Shown here: positions 1 to 10,699 of the stretch, piece after piece | Layout of the letters: every line of letters starts with the position of its first letter | How positions within the stretch are numbered: the first letter of the stretch is position 1 | Assembly (NCBI GenBank): GCA_036924085.1 | Contig: JAVGWX010000004.1 | Span: forward strand, 41,506,793 to 41,570,792 | Reading direction: 5' to 3' | Source: Ariolimax columbianus | Taxonomy: Eukaryota > Mollusca > Gastropoda > Stylommatophora > Arionidae | Length of the DNA stretch: 64,000 bases | Position numbers and translations under genes: made by a program | Notes under the pieces: model-generated | What the model saw: only the letters and a program-made list of their open reading frames with translations | What the model was told of the DNA's origin: nothing | Databases searched by the model: none

Positions 1-339
1 CTTTCGTTAACTCAAGTCCTTCTTTAAACATCATTGTCCAGTTCTTCACTGTTGTCTTCACTACACCTTTGTCACCATAAACTGCCTAAATTCTGCCAGG
101 AATGTCAAATGATTGACATCCTTCAGCTCTTAGAAAACGAATCATCGCTCTCGACAAATGAATCATCACACCCGCTGTTTTCAACGTCTGCTGAGGAAAT
201 CGTGAGTCGAAGGATAATGCAATTTTGCAAACTTGACGGTTGGTATGTGGTGTTCACACCAGAAGTCACGTTATCAGGCGCATCGTACGTATGTTCACTT
301 GGTGCAGTTAGGTCCGGTTTCATTTGAACACGCCTCGTA
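1..339 (-). mobile_element. Mariner-like DNA transposon, terminal part (copy A)
   Basis: The minus strand begins at a mariner-type terminal inverted repeat whose outer end reads TACGAGGCGTGTTC (complement of 326-339) and runs left through the subterminal repeat. At about 1-105 it reaches a degraded helix-turn-helix coding segment of the transposase, in which a KTTVKNWT-like stretch is readable. The element leaves the window at position 1. The same subterminal block recurs at 30175-31050. Mariner transposases bind these inverted repeats through paired HTH domains and insert at TA; a TATA follows the end here. The coding part is broken by frame changes, so this is a fossil. Family assignment is by motif recognition. 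Confidence 0.7.
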
Positions 340-564
340 TATAAATAAGACTCAGACCTAGAGAGCCGACCGAAAGAACAAAACGCACGACTTAGCGAAC
401 AACTCTTTCCACGTGTGTTTCGCTTTCGGCAAAGTTTGCTGTTCCAGAGTTTGTCTTTTACATGAGATCACATCTTGCAACAGAAGTCTGATGCTGTCAC
501 CATCTAATCAGACGATGGACAACTATTATTCTCATCTGCTTGACAAATTCATTAAAAAGCATCC

Positions 565-725
565 CTATTGCTGAAGTCGAATGTGTTGATCGAAATGTGC
601 AAATATCGCAGTCAAGCTGTAAACTACGACACAATGCATTCCGTTCTCTGGACTTCTGTCTGCTACTTAAGCCCTTTCATGGCTTGGTAGCGGGAGATTG
701 AGAACGAACTAAGCCAAACCAAGCC
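565..725 (+). repeat. Dispersed retroposon 3' end, family R1 (copy 1)
   Basis: About 160 bp that recurs at 40500-40870 (plus), 46291-46555 (minus) and 51059-51362 (minus). The shared core includes GCATTCCGTTCTCTGGAC and GTAGCGGGAGATTGAGAACG. This copy is 5'-truncated and ends in an AAGCCAAACC-type tail. 5' truncation plus a simple tail is typical of LINE or SINE insertion. The longest copy (40.5 kb) ends in a readable coding stretch, so the family is probably the 3' end of a LINE. Confidence 0.6.
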
Positions 726-999
726 AAAAAGTATCCCGACTGGGACACAGAACGTGTAAGGGAAAGAACACACTCGTTATACAATAAACTTGTATTTCCA
801 GCAGTTGTCTACCGTGATTAAGATGTTTTCTTAGTTCTAAGTCGACATGTACTTCTACGGGGGCAGATGTCTCTGTACAGGTTCCAGTTGTGGTGTGAGC
901 TGGATGTAGCCGGGAGAAGGTTATCCTGCTTAGTGGGCTAGGCTTGAGCAGCTTAATACTCCGCTGAATTGGGACAAGCGCCAACGGAGGGTGGTTAAA

Positions 1000-1190
1000 G
1001 AATGTGCGAGTCCATCTTAATAGACTCAAACACAAGAGCAAAGTAGATCCGGAGTCTGTTAGGTGCCATATATGCTGCTCTAAACAAATCACCTAACCAT
1101 GGCTGGTGTTTTGGCTGGTGTCACACAGTTAGTCGCCTCTTACGACATGCTCTATGTGAGCAGTAATTGATATCAACTTCCTGTCTCTTG
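1000..1190. repeat. Dispersed repeat shared with 20225-20440
   Basis: The block containing GCGAGTCCATCTTAA, AGACTCAAACA, AGAGCAAAGTA and CACACAGTTAGT recurs in the same order and orientation at 20225-20440 with scattered substitutions. No coding content or terminal repeats were recognised. It may be a SINE body or a MITE remnant. Confidence 0.6.
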
Positions 1191-1244
1191 CCTTGATGGA
1201 TGTAGTCAGACAGACGTTTCTATGTTAGACGGTTCAATGTTTTA

Positions 1245-1440
1245 TCTTACCCCTCCCCTCTAGCCCCCCCCCCCCTAACCCCTCCAATTACGACACGTAT
1301 AACGCTGTCTTCCTCTGGAACGCTTGTCCTCTACGCTGCCTTATAATACGGTTTGCATTAAAGTGTATGTCTTTTAAAATGATCAAAGTATATACTTTGT
1401 TATTCTTGTAAATCTCTTTCTATATCAAGTAAGTAGCATG
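1245..1440 (+). repeat. Direct repeat pair, left copy, with poly-C tract
   Basis: A CCCCTCC/poly-C tract followed by ACGACAC, TCTTCCTCTGGAA, TTGTCCTCTAC, AAAGTGTATGTCTT and TTTCTATATCAA. The same series recurs at 1900-2095. The copies are about 655 bp apart and clearly diverged, pointing to an old duplication or a repeated element. Confidence 0.6.
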
Positions 1441-1899
1441 TCCTTTGGAGAACGTCGCTTCTTACATCGCCAACACTATTTGGCTGTTTTACGTTTTTCG
1501 GCAAGTACGGTAGGTTGCCATTACTTTCCGTACGTGGAGGTGCGAATCAAACCAACCTGGCCAGGAGCATGATTCGAAGCGGATGAGTGAGATTGTGACA
1601 TAGACACTTCCCACATAGGCCACGCAGCCTGCTTTTGTATCAAACTTTCTTGTTTGCCTTCATCAGAAGCTGTAGTTCCAACCACTCTGTTGCGTGCATG
1701 CGAAACAAGGACAGTGTATAACAGACATGCCAGACAGCTAAATCGTTTTACATGAAATGCCTGCACAGGCAGCTCAGAGCGCAAGTGTAGAACAGAGTAT
1801 GTAACTAAATTCTTATAGTTAACATGTTGAGCATCAGTCAATACACTTTTGCAGAAAATTCAAATAAGATGGACATTTTTTTCACAATCCTTATGAGTC

Positions 1900-2095
1900 C
1901 CCCTCTCCTCCTGCTCACCCCCCCCCCCCCCCCCCCCAAACCCCTCCAGTGACGACACTTATAATCATCTTCCTCTGGTACATTTGTCCTCTACTCTCCC
2001 TTCTAGTTACGGTGTGTAGCAAAGTGTATGTCTTGTGATATGAACCGGCTAGAAACACGTTGTTATGCTCATGAATCCTTTCTATATCAAATGTA
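1900..2095 (+). repeat. Direct repeat pair, right copy, with poly-C tract
   Basis: Second copy of the 1245-1440 block with a longer poly-C run at about 1919-1937. Homologous landmarks are in the same order. No gene is supported between the two copies. Confidence 0.6.
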
Positions 2096-2299
2096 TTCAA
2101 AACTTCCTTTCTGCCATCTTTACATACCTCAAATTGCGCCTCATTCTTCTGCATATGATCTATTTAAAGGTCTCAGTTATATACTTCACAACTTGTTGTT
2201 AATTATCCATCCATACGTTTTTATGTTTCTATACATTATGTTAATTGTAAGCTAAGTATTAAATGAGGTTTGACAAGTGTCTGACGTCAGATGTCGAAA

Positions 2300-2562
2300 T
2301 GGTGTTCTAACTTCTTGGATCAAGGGTTTTACTAAGACCATCTGGCCATCTCATTTGTGAACGTCCGAGTGGCCGCTTGGAGCTGTAGGACTACAAAGAC
2401 CTCATTTGTATGTCTCAACCTATTGCCAAGCGTGCGCATGACATGTCCGACTAATCTACAATTTCCTATCAACGCCGTATCTACGGCGTCATTGAAGATG
2501 GATCGGCGCTTCATCTCTGTGTTGTCTCTTCGGCACGGACAAAAGTAATAACGAGGATACAT
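2300..2562 (-). pseudogene. Possible LINE reverse-transcriptase C-terminal fragment
   Basis: The minus strand encodes a 76-residue open stretch with RRSIFNDAVDTALIGNCRL and VGHVMRT. This resembles the region after the RT thumb of RTE-like LINEs, where a W/R-x-GH-V-x-R motif is common. It is short, lacks the catalytic RT core and ends without a recognisable tail. Chance similarity is possible. Confidence 0.35.
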
Positions 2563-2579
2563 AAAATGTGATTATTCCC

Positions 2580-3985
2580 GTTTTCAATTTGTGAGCAATT
2601 TGTTTCTATGGCAATACTTGTCACGTGATGACGAGATCAGCTTTGAATATTTATATTCTCTTTGTGGTTTCTCTCAGGCGTCTACCATCCGGTGCCATCA
2701 TGTTTCTGAGATAGAAGTAGGTCTGGACATGGTCATTGTTTTTTATCATTAAGTCATATCTGTAGTTATTTATCTCTGTATTTGCTTATCTTTACTTAAT
2801 ATTCTGTGTGAGTTGATCAATAAATGAAGAGTGCATGACCAAATGGTTTGCATGTTTTACCTGTTGTTCCTAACTGCGTTTAAACCTTCTGAAAAACACA
2901 TGGTGTTTATTTTCTTTCAGAGATAAAATAATAATATTCTGTGCCAGTGCATGGGGACTGCAAGGTAATCAGCTTTATGCATCTTCCCTGTGTACCTCAA
3001 GTAATGACAATACAGGATGTAATGACAGATTGGTTTACTTTTTAAATCTATTTTCTTGACGTATGTGATTCACTTTATTGGCATTTTTTTTGGTCTTTTT
3101 TTTTTCTCATCCATGTTTTTCGGAAGTCTGTCACAAGCATTTCTGAGGTAATTTATTAACATGGCCTGATGATTATTCCGGACAGTCCTCTCTCCGTTCA
3201 AAACCCTGCTCTGTGTGAATGTTAAACAGTCAAGTGAATGGTAAACAGTTGAGTTTCAATCAATTATTGACATTTCTAAATAAAGAACTAAATCCTGGCG
3301 GTTTTACTTCCACGGACTATTTCAATGTATTAGTAAATGAGATTTCTTGTGTCACTTCTTTCCAGAAAATAATTTAGATTTTCGTGCTGAACTCTGTTAA
3401 AAGCATATTTGCAGCTGATTCTGTTAAAAGCATCTTTGCAGAAGAAAAAAAACCCACATATAAGAGCTTCTAACTACCTTTATGTATTCTACAGCTAGAC
3501 TGCCTATTGAAATTATTACTTCTCTAGTTCTGTTATTCTGTCAAAAACAAATGTGTTCCCCGAGAAAACATCGGTCTTCTTTACGTGTAGCTTGTGTCTT
3601 AATTGTGTATTACGTCTTAATTGTGTGGCTCATTGTTGATTGCTACAAATCTGAGCTTTCCGATGATATATTTTTTCTTAGTTTTAAAAAGACTGGTGGT
3701 GCTCAAGCCACACTGTATTGATCTTGCATTGCGCAAGCCTTTACGCATAATTATTTGGTTCACAGGCTCTATCATTTCGATGTGTTATGGTACACGTGCC
3801 TGTTACTTTTCCTTTACTCCTTTGTTTTATGTCTTTCCTACTTTGGTCTGGGAATGGCGACGCCTTCGTTATTACACTTTGATAGTTTCATTCCTCAATT
3901 TTCGATGAACCATAGTATGCCATTAATGTGTAAAATATGTCTGCTCATTAACATGTCTACATTATCGTTGTTTATTATTCCTCTC
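2580..3985. other. AT-rich stretch without a supported gene
   Basis: Overlapping hydrophobic open frames between 3482 and 3991 are AT-rich and show no family motif. I see no RNA gene, terminal repeat or recognised element here. Confidence 0.5.
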
Positions 3986-3989
3986 CTTT

Positions 3990-5030
3990 GAGTCCCAGCT
4001 ACCCCCCCCCCCGCACCCCCACCCCTATTTGCGCTTTCTATTTTCGCTTTCACTGCTGTACTTTCCCTTCCGTGCTTTCCCTTATGTGCTTTCCCATATG
4101 TGCGTTCCCTTCTGTGCTTTCTCTTCTGTGCTTTCCCTGCTGTGCTTTCTATTGTGTGCTTTCTATTTGCGATTTCTCTGCTGTGATTTCCCTTCAGTGC
4201 TTTCCCTTCTGTGCTTTCCCTTCTGTACTTTCCCTTTCGTGGTTTCTCTTCTGTGCTTTCCCTTCCGTGCTTTCCCTTATGTGCTTTCCCATATGTACGT
4301 TCCCTTCTGTGCTTTCTCTTCTGTGCTTTCCCTGCTGTGCTTTCTATTGTGTGCTTTCTATTTGCGATTTCTCTGCTGTGCTTTCCCTTCAGTGCTTTCC
4401 CTTCTGTGCTTTCCCTTCTGTGCTTTCTCTTCTGTGGTTTCTCTTATGTGGTTTCTCTTCTGTGCTTTCCCTTCTGTGCTTTCTCTTCTGTGCTTTCCTT
4501 TCTGTGCTTTCTATTATGGGGTTTATCTTATGTGATTTCTCAAATGGGGTTTCTCTTATGCGGTTTCTCTTTTGGGGTTTCTCTAATGTGCTTTCTCTTC
4601 TGTGCTTTGTCTTCTGTTGTTTCCCTTGTCCTTTCTCTTATGTGGTTTCCCTTCTGTGCTTTCTCTTCTGTGCTTTCTCTTCTGGGCTTTCTCTTCTCTG
4701 CTTTGTATTTTGTGCTTTCTATTTGCGCTTTCTCTTCTATGATGTGTCTTCTGTGATTCATCTTCTGTGCTTTTTTCGAATTTTTACTTTTCTGTGCTCT
4801 CTTCTGTGGTTTCCCTTCTTTGCTTTCTCTTCTGTGGTTTCTTTTCCTTGTTTTTTCTGTGTCTACCCTTCTGTGCTTTCTCTTCTGTGGTTTCCCTTCT
4901 GTGCTTTATCTTCTGTGGTTTCTCTTTTGTGCATTCTTGTTTGTGCTTTCTTTCTTGTGCTTTCTCTTTTCTGCTTTCTCTTCTGTGCTTTTCCTTCTGT
5001 GCTTTTTATTTTTTTTTTAAATTTGTTTCT
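3990..5030 (+). repeat. 15-bp pyrimidine-rich minisatellite (CTTCTGTGCTTTCCC type)
   Basis: Roughly 65-70 tandem copies of a 15-bp unit of the form CTTCTGTGCTTTCYC. Variants include TTCCGTGCTTTCCC, TTATGTGCTTTCCC and TTCTGTGGTTTCTC. An inner block of about 180 bp appears twice (about 4068 and 4260), which suggests segmental duplication in the array. Because 15 is a multiple of 3, the array stays open in all plus frames for hundreds of codons and yields Cys/Phe/Ser/Leu pentapeptides. I do not regard those as genes. A poly-C run at about 4004-4016 precedes the array. Confidence 0.9.
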
Positions 5031-5154
5031 TAGTTTGCATTATTCTCTATTCTCCAAGGCGGTGTGCGTTGCACTGTGGTTTTTATTTTGCACCTGTCGG
5101 CCCAGTACATCCGATTATAAAACAGTTGAAGATGGACAGGGCATTATATGACAA

Positions 5155-5325
5155 AAAATAAAATTTGAAGATAAACAAGACAATTTACATATAAATCAAG
5201 TTAAAGATGTATAAGAAAATACACATATACATAAAGTTAAAGTAGTATAAGAAAATGCACATATAAATAAAGTTAAGGATGTATAAGAAAATGCACATAT
5301 ACATAAAGTTAAAGATTACTGTTTA
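5155..5325 (+). repeat. Short ~40-bp tandem repeat, AT-rich
   Basis: Three to four units containing GTATAAGAAAATGCACATAT followed by a CATAAAGTTAAAG-like stretch. Units are similar but not identical. No coding content. Confidence 0.65.
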
Positions 5326-5544
5326 AAATGCTGGCATAAACATAAATCACACGTTTATCATTTTTAAATATTTTTATTTCCATGAATGTTGATAGTCGTG
5401 TTGTCATAGAGGTTCAAATCTTGTTACATAGAATTGAACATGTCAGGAAACAAGGCCTTAAACAAATGTACATTTATATTTCCAAGTTTGAGTCCGTCTT
5501 ACATGCCTCCAGTCACAACAAGGACTGGTAATGATCATTGTGAC

Positions 5545-6135
5545 GATGATGATATATATAGTCATGGATATAATGATAGATATAGTCATGGATATGATGA
5601 TATATATAGTCATGGATATGATGATATATATAGTCATGGATATGATGATAGATATAGTCATGGATATAATGATAGATAGATATAGTCATGGATATGATGA
5701 TAGATATAGTCATGGATATGATGATAGATATAGTCATGGATATGATGATAGATATAGTCATGTATATGATGATATATATAGTCATGGATATGATGATAGA
5801 TATAGTCATGGATATGATGATAGATACAGTCATGGATATGATGACATATATAGTCATGGATATGATAATAGATATAGTCATGGATATGATAATAGATATA
5901 GTCATGGATATGATAATATATATATAGTCATGGATATGATAACAGATATAGTCATGGGTATGATAATAGATATAGTCATGGATATGATAATAGATATAGT
6001 CATGGATATGATGATAGATATAGCCATGAATATCATGAAAGATATAGTCATGGATATGATGATATATATATAGGCATTGATATGATGATAGATATAGTTA
6101 TGGATATGATGAAAGATATGGTCATGGATATTATG
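5545..6135 (+). repeat. 24-bp minisatellite (TATAGTCATGGATATGATGA type)
   Basis: About 24 tandem copies of a 24-bp unit built on TATAGTCATGGATATGATG plus ATAGA, with ATATA and AATAGA variants and a few 4-bp expansions. The period is a multiple of 3, so both strands stay open as YSHGYDDR-like and SIIISMTI-like octapeptide repeats. These are by-products of the repeat, with no start context or flanking coding sequence. Confidence 0.9.
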
Positions 6136-6179
6136 ATAGCATTGATGGAAACGAAACGTTGTACCATTAAGATTCAATG

Positions 6180-6900
6180 AACGATTCTAATATGGAGTGA
6201 AAGTTCTTTGTTGAGCTAATAGGAAACGAATTTGAATGCCAAAGTTTTCATTATCTTCATTATTATCAAGTGCCCTGTCGGTTAGCTTTGGCAATCAAGG
6301 ACCATCACCTTCTCTTACCCCGTGTCGTTTATTAGTTCTGCAGTTGATCACCTCCCATGCTTTGCCATGGTATTTGATATTAAGCTGTCTGGTATTTTAT
6401 ATCTTTGCCTCTTTCTGTCTGTAATTGTGAAAAAATTGCAATGCAGATAGGTTAATATGTCCTGATACAATATAACTGTATAAGCAACCATGAAACTCAG
6501 TATTGATGCTGAATGTCTTAGAGTTTCTGCGTGCTTTACCTTTCTATGACAAACCGAGAACAACTATTGTTGAAAAATACATTATGGATTCCAATTTGTT
6601 TAATAACTTGAATATCTAATATGGTTTGATACAGCTGGATTGGTACCATACCCCAGCCGAAAACACGAAAACATACAATTGACTTCAATTGAATAGAGCC
6701 CGTTTGCATTAAGTTACGTTAAACTGCATGTTTATGCTAGCATACTCATCTGCCCGTATTTGGTGCGCTATACAGTGTATACAAGTTGTAAACAGATTGA
6801 AGCACATATTCTTTGAATGGCACGCACCGTTAGCTACCCTGAATCGAGCGACACGCGAATCACAGCGAATACGCAGGGCAAAAGCCAAACATAATGTTCA
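6180..6900. other. No recognisable gene
   Basis: Unique AT-rich sequence between the 24-bp array and the tail of a decayed LINE. Short open frames on both strands lack motifs. Confidence 0.45.
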
Positions 6901-6904
6901 TGGA

Positions 6905-7475
6905 TATACTTTCTTCTTCTTCTTCGTACACTTTCAGGAGTCACATTGAATTCTCTTAAGAAAGCAGTGGTCCGCATGAGTCATTGGTATCCCCATCGAC
7001 TTTCTCTCCGAATGAAACAAATGATGGCCAAATGTGCATTCTTTGTATCTCGTACGTTCGACACTCGTGTAGGAGATGTTCATGTTTATTTTATCAGTGC
7101 TGCAGACACATTCGTCAGTATATCCTATTTTTAGTTTGTTGAATTGATCGTGAAGCAATTTTGTTGTGACTTTTGCGAAGTCCGTGTAGAGCGTTATGGT
7201 GTTATTATTGTCCCGATGCTCTGGCTACCTCTTGTTATTGTATATGCACTCGGTAAATCGCATGTCCTCTTCATAAGTTGCATCTCTGTAAGATAGAAAA
7301 AAAGTGGTTTGCCATTTCTAGCCAGTACGTCAGCCTCATAATTAACAAATATGTTGCATTGAGATGGAATCCTCCGAATCATCACTTTCTTGAATCGGTA
7401 GCATAGTTTCGATAGTTTCTCCTAGAGTTATTTTTAGATCTGTATAATTTTACTTCCAAGCATTGCCACCACAGG
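6905..7475 (-). pseudogene. Decayed I-type LINE 3' end (RNase H end and zinc motif)
   Basis: The plus strand starts with a (TTC)n tail at 6908-6925, so the element reads on the minus strand. Recognisable pieces from 5' to 3' are RRIPSQCNIFVNYEADVLA (end of RNase H, compare VPSHCNIQGNEEADRLA in the copy at 55 kb), then FNKLKIGYTDECVC (start of the C-terminal zinc-knuckle region). Downstream the Cys/His pattern is lost. It is the most diverged member of the family also seen at 21061-21750, 54539-59495 and 62094-63469. Many substitutions and frame breaks; not functional. Confidence 0.75.
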
Positions 7476-7478
7476 TAG

Positions 7479-7650
7479 TGTTTCTCTGACTAGTACCACG
7501 TGTTTCTCTGACTAGTACCACGTGTTTCTCTGACTAGTACCACGTGTTTCTCTGACTAGTACCACGTGTTTCTCTGACTAGTACCACGTGTTTCTCTGAC
7601 TAGTACCACGTGTTTCTCTGACTAGTACCACGTGTTTCTCTGTGTTTTTT
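7479..7650 (+). repeat. 22-bp minisatellite with an E-box per unit
   Basis: Seven complete and one partial near-identical copies of a 22-bp unit (TGTTTCTCTGACTAG followed by TACCACG). Each junction forms the palindrome CACGTG and each unit also carries ACTAGT. Near-identity indicates recent expansion. It abuts the 5' end of the decayed LINE at 6905-7475. Confidence 0.95.
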
Positions 7651-7654
7651 GTTC

Positions 7655-8750
7655 ATCATAAGTATTTCCGCTGCAGTTATTAAAATATCTCTGTACCTCT
7701 TCCCCCCAAATCACTTACAAATTTTCAGGTTGCATTTTTAGGTTCAGAAAGATGGACATAATTTAAAGCCGATTTATTAACGGAATCTCTAACAACAAGG
7801 CCGATCTGCAATACAACATTGCTCTCGTAAATGATAATGTTCTTTTTAAAACACGTAACCATTGTGAGTAGTGCTTACTAATGCGTTTTAAACAATCAAT
7901 TCCAACACAAATCATTATTTTTATGATTTATTAACTTTTTTTTAAAAAAGTTTTCTGCCAATATCAAAAAAGTCATTCCGTACATATTGTGATAGTATGT
8001 TTTTTTAAACGGTTAGATAGAGCCCTCACATTTGAATGCAAGATAGCGATACACTATACGATTGGTATCAGTGACATCACGCATTAATAATCGTGTCCCT
8101 AGTGTCACGCACACATGATCAATCATACTGCTCCTAGTTCATGTCAGACAAAAGACATGTTGATTTACCATCATCCTGCTTCGTGCCAAGTATTGTTTGC
8201 GATCAGTTACAGACATGTCTGATATACGAGCACATTAGCTGCGTTCTAAATCTGATATTCGATATGATATGGAAACCATTGAGAAAACATTCAGTGGCAG
8301 TCTGTTCAATGGAGATGATTAGATCGATGACAGACAAATCACGAGATGGCAAGAGTTTGGAACGACAATTAGCACGAGCTGTCACAGACGCCTGCTGCGA
8401 TAGCAGATAAGGTACAATCATCAAACCTACCCTATGACCTTTGACATCTACCGAAAGAGACGTGGAACCTATAGGTTTATCTAAGGTGCAGTGATACCTG
8501 GTCAGTATAGCATATCAAAAGGACCCCTGTTCTCCAGAATTCTCGTTTATTCTCCTTGACTCCTTTTCGCTCTAAAGAAAGCGTAACGCGACACTTGGAC
8601 GTTTTACAGGAGCATGTGTCCGAGAATCTTTTAGCAACGTCTCAAGCCTTTAATGATACTATTTCCAGCACCATTCAAATCTATCTTTTGTTGCTTTTTC
8701 CAGCAGGCTTGTAAGAATACGGTGGGTCGATTCTTTTCAGGCTAGGTACC
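7655..8750. other. No recognisable gene
   Basis: AT-rich unique sequence. Two overlapping open frames of 73-89 codons at 8141-8424 lie on opposite strands and show no domain. I do not call them. Confidence 0.45.
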
Positions 8751-8754
8751 AATC

Positions 8755-8805
8755 TGAATGGGGTTTGGTGGGGGTGGGGTTTGGGACGGGGGAGGGAGGG
8801 GTTGC
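8755..8805 (+). other. G-rich tract with G-quadruplex potential
   Basis: At least six runs of three or more G separated by short loops (for example GGGGGTGGGG and GGGGGAGGGAGGGG) within 50 bp. The pattern satisfies the usual G3+ loop rule for intramolecular quadruplexes. Confidence 0.6.
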
Positions 8806-8931
8806 TCATCACCTTAGCCACCTTATGCCGACTGTTTTGTTTGTTTACAATTCTTACTTTACTTGTGGTGGAAGTACGAGCTATTCAATCACAAAGTCAT
8901 TTTGGTTATATCAATACGTGTGAACCAGTGT

Positions 8932-9232
8932 GTTGATGTGTGTGTGTGTGTGTGTGTGTGCGCGTGTGCTCATATGTGTGTGCTGATGTGCGTGCGTTGG
9001 TATGCGTTTGTTGATGTGTATGTGTTGATGTGTATGTCTGCTAATATGTGTTGATGTGCGTGTGTTGATGTGAGTGTGTTGATGTGTATTGTTTGTTTGT
9101 GTGCGTGAAATGGTGTGTGGATATGTGCACGTGTGCGTGAATGAGTTTACGTGTGTGCGCGAGTGTGTATTTGTGTGTGTTTATGTGTGCGTGAGTGTGT
9201 TGATGTGTGTGTTTCACTGTGTGTCTGTGTGT
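8932..9232 (+). repeat. GT-rich cryptic microsatellite
   Basis: A (GT)n core at about 8938-8960 followed by about 270 bp of degenerate GTGTTGATGTGT-like repeats. No coding signal. Confidence 0.85.
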
Positions 9233-9356
9233 GCTGTGCTATCGTAATGTGCTTATTATGACCAATTGTATTGTGTACATTTTATTTTGATTCAATTTCG
9301 TCCTGTTTACATCAGACCTCTTCGCTCTTAGTATGTCCTACTGACAGCTAACATGT

Positions 9357-9925
9357 ATCTTCAGTCCACTTGGGTCGTTAGACGTATGTGGGGAGGTGTG
9401 ACCTATCTTCAGTTCACTTGGGTCGTTAGACGTCGTGGGGAGGTGTGACCTATCTTCAGTCCACTTGGGTCGTTAGACGTCGTGGGGAGGTGTGACCTAT
9501 CTTCAGTCCACTTGGGTCGTTAGACGTCGTGGGGAGGTGTGACCTATCTTCAGTCCACTTGGGTCGTTAGACGTCGTGGGGAGGTGTGACCTATCTTCAG
9601 TCCACTTGGGTCGTTAGACGTGGTGGGGAGGTGTGACCTACCTTCAGTCCACTTGGGTCATTAGACGTCGTGGGGAGGTGTGCCCTATTTTCAGTCCACT
9701 TGGGTCGTTAGACGTCGTGGGGAGGTGTGACCTATCTTCAGTCCCCTTCGGTCGCTAGACGTCGTGGGGAGGTGTGACCTATCTTCAGTCCACTTGGGTC
9801 GTTAGACGTCGTGGGGAGGTGTGACCTATCTTCAGTTCACTTGGGTCGTTAGAAATCGTTGGGAGGTTTGACCTATCTTCAGTCCACTTCAGTCTTTAGA
9901 CGTCGTGGGGAGGTGTGACTTCCTC
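9357..9925 (+). repeat. 47-bp minisatellite, 12 units
   Basis: Twelve tandem copies of a 47-bp unit with landmarks CAGTCCACTTGGGTCGTTAG, ACGTCGTGGGGAGGTGTGAC and CTATCTT. Units 1, 9, 11 and 12 are the most diverged. The array ends in TTCCTCTGTTTCATA. A solitary diverged unit with the same right flank lies at 12188-12243. Confidence 0.95.
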
Positions 9926-10440
9926 TGTTTCATAGTTTTCGGCAGGCATTAACATGAACATGGATGGTAAACATCACTTAACATTTTGTAATAATTGTGT
10001 GAATAATTACTTTACCTTGCTTTATTGTTACATTATGTTGAACTGAATAGACAGCACTGCATCCCGAACACACTTAAGTTCCAGAAGCTCTCTGAGTAAA
10101 TATAACACGATTTGGGCCATAGTAATTCATCTATCTGATTGTGCACGCGACGGCTCTGTGGCATGTCTTTGACGTGAATTCACCTAACGCCACGACACTG
10201 TTACGTACTTAATTATTTATTTTGTTTATTATTCATTAACCAGAATTCATCTATAAGTTGTAGATGATAAACAAAACGCTAAAGTACTTCTTTCGTACCT
10301 TCATTATGAGGTAAAAACAGCCCCAAAACAGGTCCTACTGTTGGTAATGAAGTAGGAGATGCATCATTATATTTGGGCTCAGCTTTTTGACCGGTTGGTT
10401 GACCAGTTTCGTTCCTAGCTGGCGTTTTTCTTATCTGAAC
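9926..10440. other. No recognisable gene
   Basis: Unique AT-rich sequence between the 47-bp array and the tRNA-like repeat. Nothing could be assigned. Confidence 0.4.
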
Positions 10441-10560
10441 ACAAAATTAGGTACCCATTTACAGCAGTACTGTAAGGTTACCGGGCCTTGAACCAGATAT
10501 CTTTGCCCTGATAAACAAGTGATTTATCTACTCAGCCGGACATACACTATATCGTTGACT
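10440..10560 (-). repeat. tRNA-like SINE head (candidate)
   Basis: The minus strand shows a Pol III box-A-like TGAGTAGATAA and, about 35 bp downstream, a box-B-like GGTTCAAGGCC, framed by complementary GTCCGG/CCGGTAA segments. This spacing fits a tRNA-derived SINE promoter. The cloverleaf is imperfect, so it is unlikely to be a functional tRNA gene. Confidence 0.45.
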
Positions 10561-10675
10561 GCGTGCGTGTGTATGTGTTTCGCTTGATTAATTGTGTTCT
10601 GTGCCCGCTCTAATGTGCATGTTTATTGACTGCTTTCTTGGCTGCTGTATATATGTTAATATGTTTCATTATGTT

Positions 10676-10697
10676 GTGGGGTGGGGGGGGGGGGGGG
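10676..10697 (+). repeat. Poly-G run
   Basis: GGGGTGGGG followed by a continuous G run of more than ten bases. A mononucleotide tract whose exact length may be unreliable. Confidence 0.8.
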
Positions 10698-10699
10698 TT

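Noticed and set aside
3988..5151. 387-codon plus-strand open frame rich in Cys, Phe, Leu and Ser
   Set aside because: It is the translation of a 15-bp tandem repeat; all three plus frames stay open because the period is a multiple of 3.
5513..6073. YSHGYDDR-type and SIIISMTI-type repeat proteins
   Set aside because: Both strands of the same 24-bp repeat are open; composition follows the DNA repeat.
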